From an uncultured Clostridia bacterium (GTDB taxonomy: Bacteria > Bacillota > Clostridia > Oscillospirales > Acutalibacteraceae), in the NCBI GenBank assembly GCA_904399395.1, contig CAJFPJ010000024.1, positions 1 through 64,000 on the forward strand: a DNA stretch of 64,000 bases, in the 5' to 3' direction. The position numbers and the translations under genes are program-made. Below, one piece after another: positions 9,482-17,474 of this stretch (within the stretch, counting starts at the first letter, position 1; every line of letters starts with the position of its first letter). The notes under the pieces are model-generated. The model had not been told where the DNA came from and ran no database searches. It saw only the letters and a list, made by a program, of their open reading frames with translations.

Positions 9482-9578
9482 TGTGATAAATATGAACAAA
9501 GTTTAAAGTGGTTCCAGAAAAGTTCTATTTTAAACCATTTATTTAAAACAAAATGACGAAATTAGGCGGAGCACCGTT

Positions 9579-9619
9579 AAAAAAATAACAGGCAGAAGAA
9601 AATTTTTGTTTCTGCTGCC
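9579..9619 (-). terminator. Terminator of the UPF0237-UPF0210 operon
   Basis: On the minus strand GGCAGCAGAA (9619-9610) pairs, with one mismatch, with TTCTTCTGCC (9600-9591), followed by TGTTATTTTTTT. It lies 14 bases after the UPF0210 stop. Confidence 0.75.
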
Positions 9620-9632
9620 AGAAAAGCCATTT

Positions 9633-10991
9633 TCAGTTTTTAAGGCTCTGCATGGGAGCAGGCAGTCGACCGCCCCGACTGATGAATTTTAAAGGAGAAT
9701 AGCGGTTAACTTCCATAACGGGGCCTCCTCCCAAAAGACCACCAAAACTCAACTCATCGCCCGCCTTCTTTCCTATGGCGGGGATGACGCGGACAGCGGT
9801 AGTTTTTGAATTTACCATTCCGATGGCCGCCTCGTCCGCAATAATAGCAGAAATAATTTCGGGCGGTGTATCGCCGGGAATATTGATCATGTCTAACCCC
9901 ACAGAACAAACGGCCGTCATGGCTTCAAGCTTTGTGATGGAAAGAGCGCCGCATCGTGCCGCATCGATCATGCCTGCATCCTCGGTAACGGGAATAAAAG
10001 CGCCGGAAAGCCCTCCTACATGGGAGGAAGCCATGACACCCCCTTTTTTCACAGCATCATTCAGAAGAGCAAGACAGGCGGTCGTTCCATGGGCACCGCA
10101 GGATTCCAGGCCCATTTCCTCCAGAATATGCGCCACACTGTCGCCTACCGCCGGAGTAGGAGCGAGAGAAAGATCCACGATTCCAAAAGGAACATACAGC
10201 CTGCGGGAGGCTTCTTGAGCTACCAATTGTCCCATTCGGGTAATCTTGAAAGCAGTCCGTTTGATGATATCCGCAACAGAGGCAATATCGCAGTCTCCCG
10301 CTTTCTGAATGGCAGCTCTGACTACTCCGGGGCCGGAAACGCCCACATTGATTACGCAGTCTGGCTCGCCGGGGCCGTGGAAGGCGCCGGCCATAAAGGG
10401 ATTGTCTTCGGGAGCATTGCAGAATACTACAAGCTTTGCAGCGCCGATGCAGTCTCTGTCTGCAGTAGCTTTCGCTACATCTAAGATAACTTCTCCCATT
10501 TTTTTCACAGCATCCATATTGATACCGGCCTTTGTAGTGCCGATATTCACAGAGGAACATACCAGCTCTGTTTCGCTGAGAGCCTCCGGAATGCTTTTGA
10601 TAAGAGCGTAATCTCCCGGTGCAAATCCTTTGTGGACAAGAGCGCTGTAACCGCCGATAAAATTGACCCCTACTGTGGAAGCTGCCTTATTGAGCGCTTT
10701 GGCAAAGTGAATAGGATCCGCGCCGGGGCAAGCACCCGCCACCATGGCTATGGGGGTGACCGCTATACGTTTATTGATGATAGGAATACCATATTCCTTG
10801 CTGATATCCTCTCCTGTTTTGACCAGGTTGGCGGCATAACGGCAGATTTTATCATAGATCTTATCGCAGGCTCTTCCGCAATCGCTGTCCATGCAGTCTA
10901 AAAGAGAAATCCCCATAGTGATCGTGCGGATATCAAGGTTCTCATTTTCGATCATATTGATCGTTTCTAATATATCTCTGGTGTTCAGCAA
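9633..10991 (-). CDS. UPF0210 / DUF711 PFL-like protein
   Basis: This is a 452-residue protein of the widely conserved UPF0210 family (structurally related to glycyl radical enzymes of the pyruvate formate-lyase type), function unknown. Recognisable stretches are [62 protein letters not shown] and the C-terminal [21 protein letters not shown]. The start is TTG 10991, chosen because AAGGAG lies 8 bases upstream and the next residues [13 protein letters not shown] match the family opening. It follows the ACT-domain gene by about 70 bases, and the two are usually paired. Its partner may sense an amino acid or similar ligand, but no reaction can be assigned. Confidence 0.93.
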   Translation of the reverse strand: MLNTRDILETINMIENENLDIRTITMGISLLDCMDSDCGRACDKIYDKICRYAANLVKTGEDISKEYGIPIINKRIAVTPIAMVAGACPGADPIHFAKALNKAASTVGVNFIGGYSALVHKGFAPGDYALIKSIPEALSETELVCSSVNIGTTKAGINMDAVKKMGEVILDVAKATADRDCIGAAKLVVFCNAPEDNPFMAGAFHGPGEPDCVINVGVSGPGVVRAAIQKAGDCDIASVADIIKRTAFKITRMGQLVAQEASRRLYVPFGIVDLSLAPTPAVGDSVAHILEEMGLESCGAHGTTACLALLNDAVKKGGVMASSHVGGLSGAFIPVTEDAGMIDAARCGALSITKLEAMTAVCSVGLDMINIPGDTPPEIISAIIADEAAIGMVNSKTTAVRVIPAIGKKAGDELSFGGLLGGGPVMEVNRYSPLKFISRGGRLPAPMQSLKN

Positions 10992-11062
10992 CTTCTACAC
11001 TCCTTAGCGTTTGTGAGCTGCAGGCTGCAGGGCCTTACAGGCCTGCCTGCGCATAGGCAAAA

Positions 11063-11332
11063 TCAGATCCTGTGCATAGAATTGAAAATATCTTCATGCA
11101 TAACGTGGATTTTCAGCCCCATCTCCTCGCCTAGTGAAGAAAGCCTGTCGGAAAGCTCACTTACAGGGATTTTGGCTTTATCCAGTTCCACCATCATAAT
11201 CATCGCGAAAAATTCCTGCAGGACAGATTGAGTGACCTCCACCACATTGACGCCGTTTTCGGCACAAATGGAGGAGACGCGGGCCAGAATACCCACCATA
11301 TCTTTTCCTATAACTGTAATGACAGCACGCAT
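11063..11332 (-). CDS. UPF0237 ACT-domain protein
   Basis: This is an 89-residue single ACT domain (beta-alpha-beta-beta-alpha-beta). MRAVITVIGKDMVGILARVS is the glycine-containing ligand-binding turn seen in GcvR-like ACT proteins, and VNVVEVTQSVLQEFFAMIMMV follows. The start is ATG 11332, with AGGGGG 8 bases upstream. It is the first gene of a two-gene operon with UPF0210. A role as an amino-acid sensor is inferred from the fold only. Confidence 0.93.
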   Translation of the reverse strand: MRAVITVIGKDMVGILARVSSICAENGVNVVEVTQSVLQEFFAMIMMVELDKAKIPVSELSDRLSSLGEEMGLKIHVMHEDIFNSMHRI

Positions 11333-11404
11333 AATGAGAACCCCCTGACAACATAATCAAACAGCACTGGTACCGTATATTGTAAAACCAATGTGTATAT
11401 TGGT

Positions 11405-11433
11405 ATTATGGACTTTGCTTCGGAAATTGTCAA
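11405..11433 (-). promoter_or_regulatory. Sigma-A type promoter for the UPF0237-UPF0210 operon
   Basis: On the minus strand a consensus TTGACA (11433-11428) is separated by 17 bases from CATAAT (11410-11405). The predicted start is near 11398, giving a leader of about 65 bases. Confidence 0.78.
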
Positions 11434-11735
11434 CTGCGTATGAAGGGGGAGCGGATGGACTTGTCAATTTGTTTAAAATCTGCGCTTTAGCGCAGGAAAC
11501 CTAGTTTATCCTACCTGTAGATTTTTTTTGTGGGTATGATATTATAGTATAGTAATAATTTGATATTAAAAGGAATTTAGTTGTGGTTTTATAGAAAAGT
11601 ATAAATAGGTGTAAAATGTGGTGTGTCTCTATGCAGGCGCCGATAGCAAGGAGTGCCCAAGAGAGAGTAAATCAATATAATTAAAAAGGGCCCTGTGGCC
11701 CCATGTCCAACAGGTGGAGAAAGGCGGTTCAGCAG
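11434..11735. other. Divergent intergenic region between UPF0237 and the PHP gene
   Basis: No gene is supported. It holds a small hairpin CTGCGC-TTTA-GCGCAG (11480-11495), an AT-rich tract with several -10-like hexamers (11530-11620) among which no single promoter can be chosen, and a GGGCC-CTGT-GGCCC dyad (11688-11701) just before the PHP gene. Confidence 0.5.
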
Positions 11736-12545
11736 ATGAAGTTCAGGTATATTTCTGATTGCCATATGCATAGCAAGAACTCTCCGGATGCCCAGGATTC
11801 TGTTGTGCTTATGTGTGAAAATGCTGCACGAATGGGACTTTATGCGGTAGCAGTCACCGATCACTGTGAATGCAATGTATACCGGCAGGAGGAGTATGAC
11901 AAAGCCATCAGAACCTCCTATCTTCAAACCAGGAATGCAGATAATATCTATAGGGATCTTCATGTGCTTGCCGGTGTGGAACTGGGGCAGCCGGCCCAGG
12001 CGCCGGAAGATGCCGAGGAACTTCTCTCGTCTATGGAGTTTGACTTTGTGATTGGTTCCGTTCACAATGTGCCAAATAGGGAGGATTTTTATTATCTTCG
12101 CTATACGGAGGAGAACGCTGCCCAGATTCTGGACGAATACTTTGATGAGCTCATGGCCACAATCCGTTGGGGTAATTTTGACACGTTGGCCCATATCACC
12201 TATCCGTGGAGGTATATTGAGCGCCGGGACGGCATTATCATTCCCATGGAGCGCTACCGTGACAGATTCGATCAAGTGTTCCGTATGTTGATTCAGAAGG
12301 AAAAGGCCTTGGAGATCAACACGTCGGATCTGCGAAATGGCGGGTCAGAGGCGGCCCCCGGATTTGAACTGCTGAAACGCTACAGGGAACTTGGGGGAAA
12401 ACTGGTGACAATCGGCTCCGATGCTCATCGTTGGATGGATGTGGGAGCCGGGATCGAGATGGGGCTTGAAATGCTTTCCAGAGCTGGTTTCCGGTATTTT
12501 ACCGTTTATGCAGATCGTAAGCCACAGTTTCTTCCTATTGAATAA
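11736..12545 (+). CDS. PHP-domain phosphoesterase, HisJ-type histidinol-phosphatase-like
   Basis: The product has 269 residues from ATG 11736. It carries PHP metal motifs: DCHMHSKNSPDA near the start, AVAVTDHCECN (about residues 40-50), FDFVIGSVHNV in the middle, and VTIGSDAHRW near the end. Together these form the trinuclear metal site of the amidohydrolase-like barrel. In Bacillota such proteins are often histidinol phosphatases, but no his genes are nearby and other small phosphoesters are possible. The start was chosen because AAAGGCGG lies 8 bases upstream and the chain then opens with the first beta-strand (MKFRYISD). An in-frame ATG at 11703 lacks a ribosome site. Confidence 0.87.
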   Translation: MKFRYISDCHMHSKNSPDAQDSVVLMCENAARMGLYAVAVTDHCECNVYRQEEYDKAIRTSYLQTRNADNIYRDLHVLAGVELGQPAQAPEDAEELLSSMEFDFVIGSVHNVPNREDFYYLRYTEENAAQILDEYFDELMATIRWGNFDTLAHITYPWRYIERRDGIIIPMERYRDRFDQVFRMLIQKEKALEINTSDLRNGGSEAAPGFELLKRYRELGGKLVTIGSDAHRWMDVGAGIEMGLEMLSRAGFRYFTVYADRKPQFLPIE

Positions 12546-12557
12546 GAGTGTGATGAT

Positions 12558-12594
12558 AGGCCGTCCGGCAATTGCTGGGCGGCCTGCATTTTTC
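12558..12594 (+). terminator. Intrinsic terminator after the PHP gene
   Basis: A 10-bp stem, AGGCCGTCCG (12558-12567) with TGGGCGGCCT (12576-12585, including G-T pairs), is followed by GCATTTTTCT. Confidence 0.75.
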
Positions 12595-12634
12595 TATTTG
12601 ATCCAACGGCTCAATGCTTTTTCCCTGCGCTGCA

Positions 12635-12663
12635 TTGAAATAGAAAGAGCTTTCCGCTATAAT
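12635..12663 (+). promoter_or_regulatory. Sigma-A type promoter for the Lrp-aminotransferase operon
   Basis: TTGAAA (12635-12640), 17 bases, TATAAT (12658-12663). The leader is about 78 bases long and contains an ACATACGTAAGT segment right after the -10. Confidence 0.8.
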
Positions 12664-12747
12664 AGTACATACGTAAGTTGTGCTGGCGTTTCGGGTTTCG
12701 AATGTGACCAAGCAGAACAATTAAAATTTAGTATGGAGGGCGTTACA

Positions 12748-13233
12748 ATGGATAGACTTCTGAGCCTGTTGAATGAAAATGCGCGGCTGAGCTGCGCCCA
12801 GTTGGCCGTTATGCTGGGAAAAACGGAAGAAGAGGTGGCAGAAGCTATCGCTGCCTATGAGAAAGAGGGCGTTCTCCGGGGCTATGGAGCGGTTATAAAC
12901 TGGGAAAAGGCCGACGCCAACCGGGCTTCTGCTCTTATAGAGTTGCGGGTTACGCCGAAAAGGGATCGGGGATTTGATGAGATTGCCGATAAGATCATGC
13001 AGTTTGAAGAGGTAGAAAGCGTATATCTGATGTCCGGTGGGTTCGACTTGGCTGTGCGTGTCAATGGAAAGAGTATGCAGGATGTTGCCATGTTTGTGGC
13101 CAAACGCCTTTCCACGATGGATTCCGTTCTCTCCACTTCCACCCATTTTATTCTTACTCGGTATAAGGACGGCGGCATTATATTGGACAGTGGAAATGAG
13201 AAGGACGAGAGAAGGAGTGTGCTCTGTGATTGA
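12748..13233 (+). CDS. Lrp/AsnC-family transcriptional regulator
   Basis: This 161-residue protein has an N-terminal helix-turn-helix (LLSLLNENARLSCAQLAVML, VAEAIAAYEKEGVLRGYGAVI) and a C-terminal RAM effector-binding domain (ASALIELRVTPKRDRGFDEIA, ESVYLMSGGFDLAVRV, STSTHFILTRYKDGG). The start is ATG 12748 with GGAGGG 7 bases upstream. Its last 8 bases overlap the start of the aminotransferase gene, so the two are co-transcribed and probably coupled in translation. Lrp-type regulators beside aminotransferases usually respond to an amino acid handled by the enzyme. The ligand is unknown. Confidence 0.93.
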   Translation: MDRLLSLLNENARLSCAQLAVMLGKTEEEVAEAIAAYEKEGVLRGYGAVINWEKADANRASALIELRVTPKRDRGFDEIADKIMQFEEVESVYLMSGGFDLAVRVNGKSMQDVAMFVAKRLSTMDSVLSTSTHFILTRYKDGGIILDSGNEKDERRSVLCD

Positions 13234-14395
13234 TTACAGCGATTTTCTGAATCAGAGGGTAACCTCCATAGCACCCTCTGGGATCCGGAAATTTTTTGAC
13301 ATTGCCAATGAAATGGATAATGTAATATCTCTTTCCATCGGGGAGCCGGATTTTACCACCCCCTGGCATGTGCGCCAGGAGGGAATACGCTCCCTTGAGG
13401 ATGGAAAGACATGGTATTCCCCCAATCGCGGTTTCATAGAGCTTCGGGAAGAAATTGCAAAATGGTTCCGGCGAAAATACAGGGTGGAATACGAACCCCA
13501 AAGTCAAGTGCTGGTGACAGTGGGAGGCAGCGAGGCCATCGACGTATGCCTTCGCTCCATACTGGAGCCGGGGGATGAGGTGCTGATCCCGCAGCCCAGT
13601 TTTGTTTGCTACGTGCCTCTCACCCAGATGGCGGGGGGAGTGCCGATTATTCTGGAAACAAAGGCAGAAAATGAATTCCGACTGACGGCGCAGGAGCTGG
13701 AGGAAAAAATCACACCGAAAACAAAGGTGCTGATTCTGCCTTTCCCCAATAATCCTACCGGCGCAGTAATGCGGCGCAGCCATCTAGAGGAGATCGCAGA
13801 GGTTGTGAAGCGCCATAATCTATTCGTCCTTTCCGATGAAATTTACAGCGAGTTGACCTATGGGGAAACTTCCCATGTAAGCTTTGCTGCTATCGGGGAT
13901 ATGGCAGAGCGCACTGTAGTAGTCAACGGTTTTTCAAAGGCTTTTGCCATGACAGGTTGGCGGCTGGGCTACGCTATGGGCCCGAAGGAGATCATAGCCC
14001 AGATGACGAAGCTTCACCAGTATGCTATTATGAGTGCCCCTACAACGGCGCAATATGCTGCTATAGAGGCTATGCGCAACGGGGATTCCGATATTGAAAA
14101 CATGCGGGAGCAATATGATATGCGAAGATGTTTGATCGTGGATTCCTTGAACCGGATGGGTCTTACCTGTTTCCGGCCTGAGGGAGCGTTCTATGTGTTC
14201 CCCTCCATTCAGAGCACGGGCCTGACCAGCGACCAATTTTGCGAACAGCTGATTTATAAGGAAAGGGTGGCTGTAGTGCCGGGCACCGCCTTCGGCGCCT
14301 GCGGCGAAGGTTTTGTGCGTGTCTCCTATTCCTACTCCATTCGTCATATCACAGAGGCTCTTTCCCGTATCGAGCATTTTATTCACACAATATAG
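13226..14395 (+). CDS. Class I/II PLP-dependent aminotransferase
   Basis: This 389-residue fold-type I aminotransferase starts with MIDYSDFLNQRVTSIAPSGI and ISLSIGEPDFTTPWHV. It has VTVGGSEAIDVCL (cofactor phosphate loop), LPFPNNPTGAV, LSDEIYSELTY and the Schiff-base lysine in NGFSKAFAMTGWRLGY (Lys238). The start is GTG 13226 with AAGGAG about 9 bases upstream, inside the end of the Lrp gene. The open frame continues further upstream, but that part overlaps the regulator. Substrate is not certain; the sequence resembles broad-specificity aromatic/aspartate aminotransferases (PatA-like). Confidence 0.94.
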   Translation: MIDYSDFLNQRVTSIAPSGIRKFFDIANEMDNVISLSIGEPDFTTPWHVRQEGIRSLEDGKTWYSPNRGFIELREEIAKWFRRKYRVEYEPQSQVLVTVGGSEAIDVCLRSILEPGDEVLIPQPSFVCYVPLTQMAGGVPIILETKAENEFRLTAQELEEKITPKTKVLILPFPNNPTGAVMRRSHLEEIAEVVKRHNLFVLSDEIYSELTYGETSHVSFAAIGDMAERTVVVNGFSKAFAMTGWRLGYAMGPKEIIAQMTKLHQYAIMSAPTTAQYAAIEAMRNGDSDIENMREQYDMRRCLIVDSLNRMGLTCFRPEGAFYVFPSIQSTGLTSDQFCEQLIYKERVAVVPGTAFGACGEGFVRVSYSYSIRHITEALSRIEHFIHTI

Positions 14396-14469
14396 GTGCT
14401 TTTATAATGGAGATGCACCTAATGGGATGAACGCCAGGCAGTGTTTTACAGTGAAAGTGAGGAAATTTC

Positions 14470-15639
14470 GTGCAGGAAAACAAACCTTTGTGGCCTTCTG
14501 AACAATATAGGAATACGGTCTGTGTAAACGGTGCTGAAGAATATTCATTTGAGCTGCTCCGGGAGATTCTCCGGGAGCAGCTTCGTTTGCTTGGGGCGGA
14601 GGAATGTATCCGCCCAGGAGTGAAGGTGGTTATAAAGCCTAATCTGGTGGTGCGGGCGGAGCCGGATTCCGGTGCCGTCACCCATCCGCTGGTCACGGCG
14701 GCGGCAGCGGCCTGCCTGCAGGAGCTGGGGGCCAGCGTCCTTATTGCGGAAAGCTCCGGGGGCGTGTATACTCAAGCGGCTCTCCGATCCATCTATACCG
14801 GCACCGGTTATACGGAAATGGCCCGGCAATATGAGGTTGAGCTCAATTATGACTGCTCCAGCGGGGAACTCAAGGCACCTGATGGCCTTCGATGTAAGGG
14901 TTTCACCGTCATAACACCTGTTTTGGAAGCGGATGTAGTGGTAGATATCTGTAAGCTGAAAAGTCACTGCATGACAGGTCTTTCCGGTGCGGTGAAGAAT
15001 CTTTTCGGCTGTGTTCCGGGGTTGATGAAGCCAGAGCTTCACTGCCGGTTCCCAGAAAAGCTTCATTTTGGGGAGATGCTCACGGATCTCTGTTGTGCGG
15101 TGAAGCCGGAATTCTGCATTGTAGACGGGATCACAGCCATGGAGGGAAACGGCCCAACGGGAGGACATCCCCGTCATATGGGAGTCATCCTATCCGGCAG
15201 AAATCCCTTCGCCGTGGACGTGGCCTGCGCAGAATTGATCTCCATGAAGCCGGAAGAAATCTATATGCTTCGGTCGGCTATGGAAAGAGGATTATCCCCG
15301 CGCTCTGCCGGGGAACTGGAAGTGCTGGGAGAATCTCTGGAAACTTATATTCAAAAGGATTTTGTGCAGCCGGAATCCAAGACCTCTAATTTTATTGAAA
15401 AGCTGCCCCGTTTTCTGCGCCCTTTGGCCACGAGGCTGGCTTCCCCAGCGCCGAAGATTCGCAAGGAGGAATGTGTGGGCTGCGGGAAATGCGCAGAAAG
15501 TTGCCCGCAGCATACCATCCATATAGAGGATGGAAAAGCTTCGATCGATTACAAAGGATGCATCCGCTGTTACTGCTGCCACGAGATGTGCCCCAAACAC
15601 GTGATCGATATCCGCAGACTTCCGTTGTTCAAGCTTTAG
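14470..15639 (+). CDS. DUF362 protein with a C-terminal 2x[4Fe-4S] ferredoxin domain
   Basis: The product has 389 residues. Residues about 45-270 are the DUF362 domain (VKVVIKPNLVVRAEPDSGAVTHP, LIAESSGGVYTQ, DVVVDICKLKSHCMTGLSGAVKNLFG, RHMGVILSGRNPFAVDVACAEL). The end carries two cluster motifs, CVGCGKCAESCP and CIRCYCCHEMCP, each CxxCxxCxxxCP. The start is GTG 14470 with GAGGA 6-7 bases upstream. The family is an iron-sulfur protein group of unknown reaction. No membrane segment is seen, so it is probably cytoplasmic. It lies between the aminotransferase and ispE, all in the same direction. Confidence 0.9.
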   Translation: MQENKPLWPSEQYRNTVCVNGAEEYSFELLREILREQLRLLGAEECIRPGVKVVIKPNLVVRAEPDSGAVTHPLVTAAAAACLQELGASVLIAESSGGVYTQAALRSIYTGTGYTEMARQYEVELNYDCSSGELKAPDGLRCKGFTVITPVLEADVVVDICKLKSHCMTGLSGAVKNLFGCVPGLMKPELHCRFPEKLHFGEMLTDLCCAVKPEFCIVDGITAMEGNGPTGGHPRHMGVILSGRNPFAVDVACAELISMKPEEIYMLRSAMERGLSPRSAGELEVLGESLETYIQKDFVQPESKTSNFIEKLPRFLRPLATRLASPAPKIRKEECVGCGKCAESCPQHTIHIEDGKASIDYKGCIRCYCCHEMCPKHVIDIRRLPLFKL

Positions 15640-15692
15640 AGGTAATGGACGGCGGAAGGCTTCAGATGTATTTTAAGCAGGGGTGAAAAGCT

Positions 15693-16577
15693 ATGAACGT
15701 AGAGGCGGCTGGCGGCTGGAAATCTTCTGAAACTGTTCTGGAAGAAAAGGCTTATGCAAAAATCAATCTCAGCCTGGATATCCTTTCCCGTCGGGAGGAT
15801 GGATACCATGATCTCCGCATGGTGATGCAATCTGTGACGCTCTGCGATACGTTGGAGATGAGTCGGGCAGATGGGATCCTTTTTTCCTGTGACAAAGCGG
15901 AGTTGCCTGCAGGGCCGGGAAATACAGTTTATCGTGTGGCAGAATTATTCTGCCGGGAGGCGGGTGTTCCGGGGGTGAAAATCCACCTGAAGAAGAGAAT
16001 TCCTTCCCAGGCGGGGCTGGGAGGCGGCAGCGCAGATGCTGCCGCGGCCCTGAGGGGAATGAATCGCCTTTACGGCACAGATCTCCCAGAGAAAGAGCTG
16101 CGGCGGCTTGGACAATTTGTGGGAGCAGATGTGCCTTTCTGTGTTCGAAACGGCTTGTGTCTGGCAGAAGGGACAGGCGAACTTCTAACCCCGTTGGAAA
16201 AGCTTCCCGCCTGCCGGATCCTGATCTGTAAGCCTGAAATTGGGATCAGCACCGGCGAAGCTTTCCGCAGAGCGGACGTAGAGGGGAGGCCCCATAATCA
16301 TTATACGGAACGTGTGTTGGAAGCTCTTTCCAGTGGAAGTTTGTCCGCTTTTGGGAAAGCTTTGGGAAATGATTTCCAAACGGTAATGCAGATTCCTGAG
16401 GTAGAAACGATACGGGAGCATATGCTGGAGGCCGGTGCTTATGGTGCTGTGATGACAGGAAGCGGTTCAGCGGTGTTCGGAATTTTTCCATCCGAAGGGG
16501 AAAAGGCTTCTCTCTGCGCAGCAGAACTGAAACGGCAATTTGAAGAGACTTTTCTCTGTGAGCCTATTTATCCCTGA
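15693..16577 (+). CDS. ispE: 4-diphosphocytidyl-2-C-methyl-D-erythritol kinase
   Basis: This enzyme phosphorylates CDP-methylerythritol in the non-mevalonate (MEP) route to isoprenoids. The 294-residue GHMP kinase has AYAKINLSLDI (Lys23), the ATP loop PSQAGLGGGSADAAAAL (about 104-120, with Asp115) and the C-terminal GAVMTGSGSAVFGIF. It is about 15 residues longer at the N-terminus than usual; the ATG at 15693 has AGGGGTG upstream and no better internal start is seen. spoIIR follows it, a neighbour order known in clostridia. Confidence 0.96.
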   Translation: MNVEAAGGWKSSETVLEEKAYAKINLSLDILSRREDGYHDLRMVMQSVTLCDTLEMSRADGILFSCDKAELPAGPGNTVYRVAELFCREAGVPGVKIHLKKRIPSQAGLGGGSADAAAALRGMNRLYGTDLPEKELRRLGQFVGADVPFCVRNGLCLAEGTGELLTPLEKLPACRILICKPEIGISTGEAFRRADVEGRPHNHYTERVLEALSSGSLSAFGKALGNDFQTVMQIPEVETIREHMLEAGAYGAVMTGSGSAVFGIFPSEGEKASLCAAELKRQFEETFLCEPIYP

Positions 16578-16740
16578 AGCTGCAGTTACTCCATAAATTT
16601 CCATTTTTGTGTATAGGTTTGGCTGTTTAGCCTATACTTTCAGCAGAAGATGCGTTTGCCAAGGTGGTTTACATAGAGAAACCGGCCGGTCAGGAAATTG
16701 CCTCGGCGGCATCGGAATGCTGAAAGGAACGATTGTTGTC

Positions 16741-17346
16741 ATGAAATGGAAGACAATAGAAAAAGCCCTTGTGATGGGGTTTGTGCTGATGGTTGCAGTT
16801 ACGTTTTCTGGATTTGCAGGTGCCTGTGAAGCTTTGCCCGGGGAGGTGCTGCGGCTGCATGTGCTGGCAAATTCCGATTCGGAAGAAGACCAAGCTCTGA
16901 AGCTGCAGGTCCGTGACAGAATATTGGAAGAAAGCTCCTCTTTGATGGATGGGGTTTCCAATAAAGAGGAAGCTCTCCGAGCTGCGGAAGAAGCTATCCC
17001 CGCCTTGGAGAAAGCGGCAGAGAATGAGGTGCGCAGACAGGGATATTCCTACTCCGTTTCCATTGCAGTGGAAAATGTATATTTCCCTACAAGGGAATAT
17101 GGAGATACGACCCTCCCCGCCGGAAAATACGACGCCCTGCGGGTGGTAATCGGCAGCGGAGAAGGGCATAACTGGTGGTGTGTGCTTTTCCCGGCCCTGT
17201 GCCTTCCCGCCGCGGAGGATACGCCCGAGCTGGGCGAAGTGCTCACCCAGGGGGAGATGGACGCCGTTCAGGGTGGGGAAAAATATGAAGTGCGCTTTAA
17301 GCTCTGGGAAATATATGAATGGATCCAGGAAAATTGGTTTTCCTAA
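16741..17346 (+). CDS. spoIIR: Stage II sporulation protein R
   Basis: SpoIIR is made in the forespore under sigma-F and secreted to the intermembrane space, where it triggers SpoIIGA to cleave pro-sigma-E in the mother cell. The 201-residue product has a signal/anchor segment (ALVMGFVLMVAVTFSGFAGA). The family stretches follow: EVLRLHVLANSDSEEDQALKLQVRDRIL, LPAGKYDALRVVIGSGEGHNWWCVLFPALC and EVRFKLWEIYEWIQ. The start is ATG 16741; an in-frame ATG at 16720 is possible. A GTATAGG...CCTATAC dyad (16611-16637) lies upstream, but no convincing sigma-F promoter could be read. Confidence 0.96.
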   Translation: MKWKTIEKALVMGFVLMVAVTFSGFAGACEALPGEVLRLHVLANSDSEEDQALKLQVRDRILEESSSLMDGVSNKEEALRAAEEAIPALEKAAENEVRRQGYSYSVSIAVENVYFPTREYGDTTLPAGKYDALRVVIGSGEGHNWWCVLFPALCLPAAEDTPELGEVLTQGEMDAVQGGEKYEVRFKLWEIYEWIQENWFS

Positions 17347-17474
17347 TCTCTTTAAGAAGTGGAAATAGAGGATTCAATGAAAGAAAAAGAGACGCTTTTT
17401 TCAATATATTATGCCATGGAAAAAGCTGTAACCAGATGTTGAAGACGGCTGTATCTTAAAAGGGAGGAAAAAGC

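Noticed and set aside
9350..9499. N-terminal extension of the first ATPase gene
   Set aside because: The extension crosses the promoter at 9453-9481 and is Cys/Phe-rich, unlike the stalk subunit; ATG 9349 has GGAGGTG.
13037..13225. Upstream extension of the aminotransferase frame (63 more codons)
   Set aside because: It overlaps the Lrp gene in another frame, and the family N-terminus begins at GTG 13226 with a proper ribosome site.
16578..16740. Sigma-F promoter for spoIIR
   Set aside because: Expected from biology, but no GYATA-N15-GGnnAnA pattern could be read; only a GTATAGG/CCTATAC dyad is visible.
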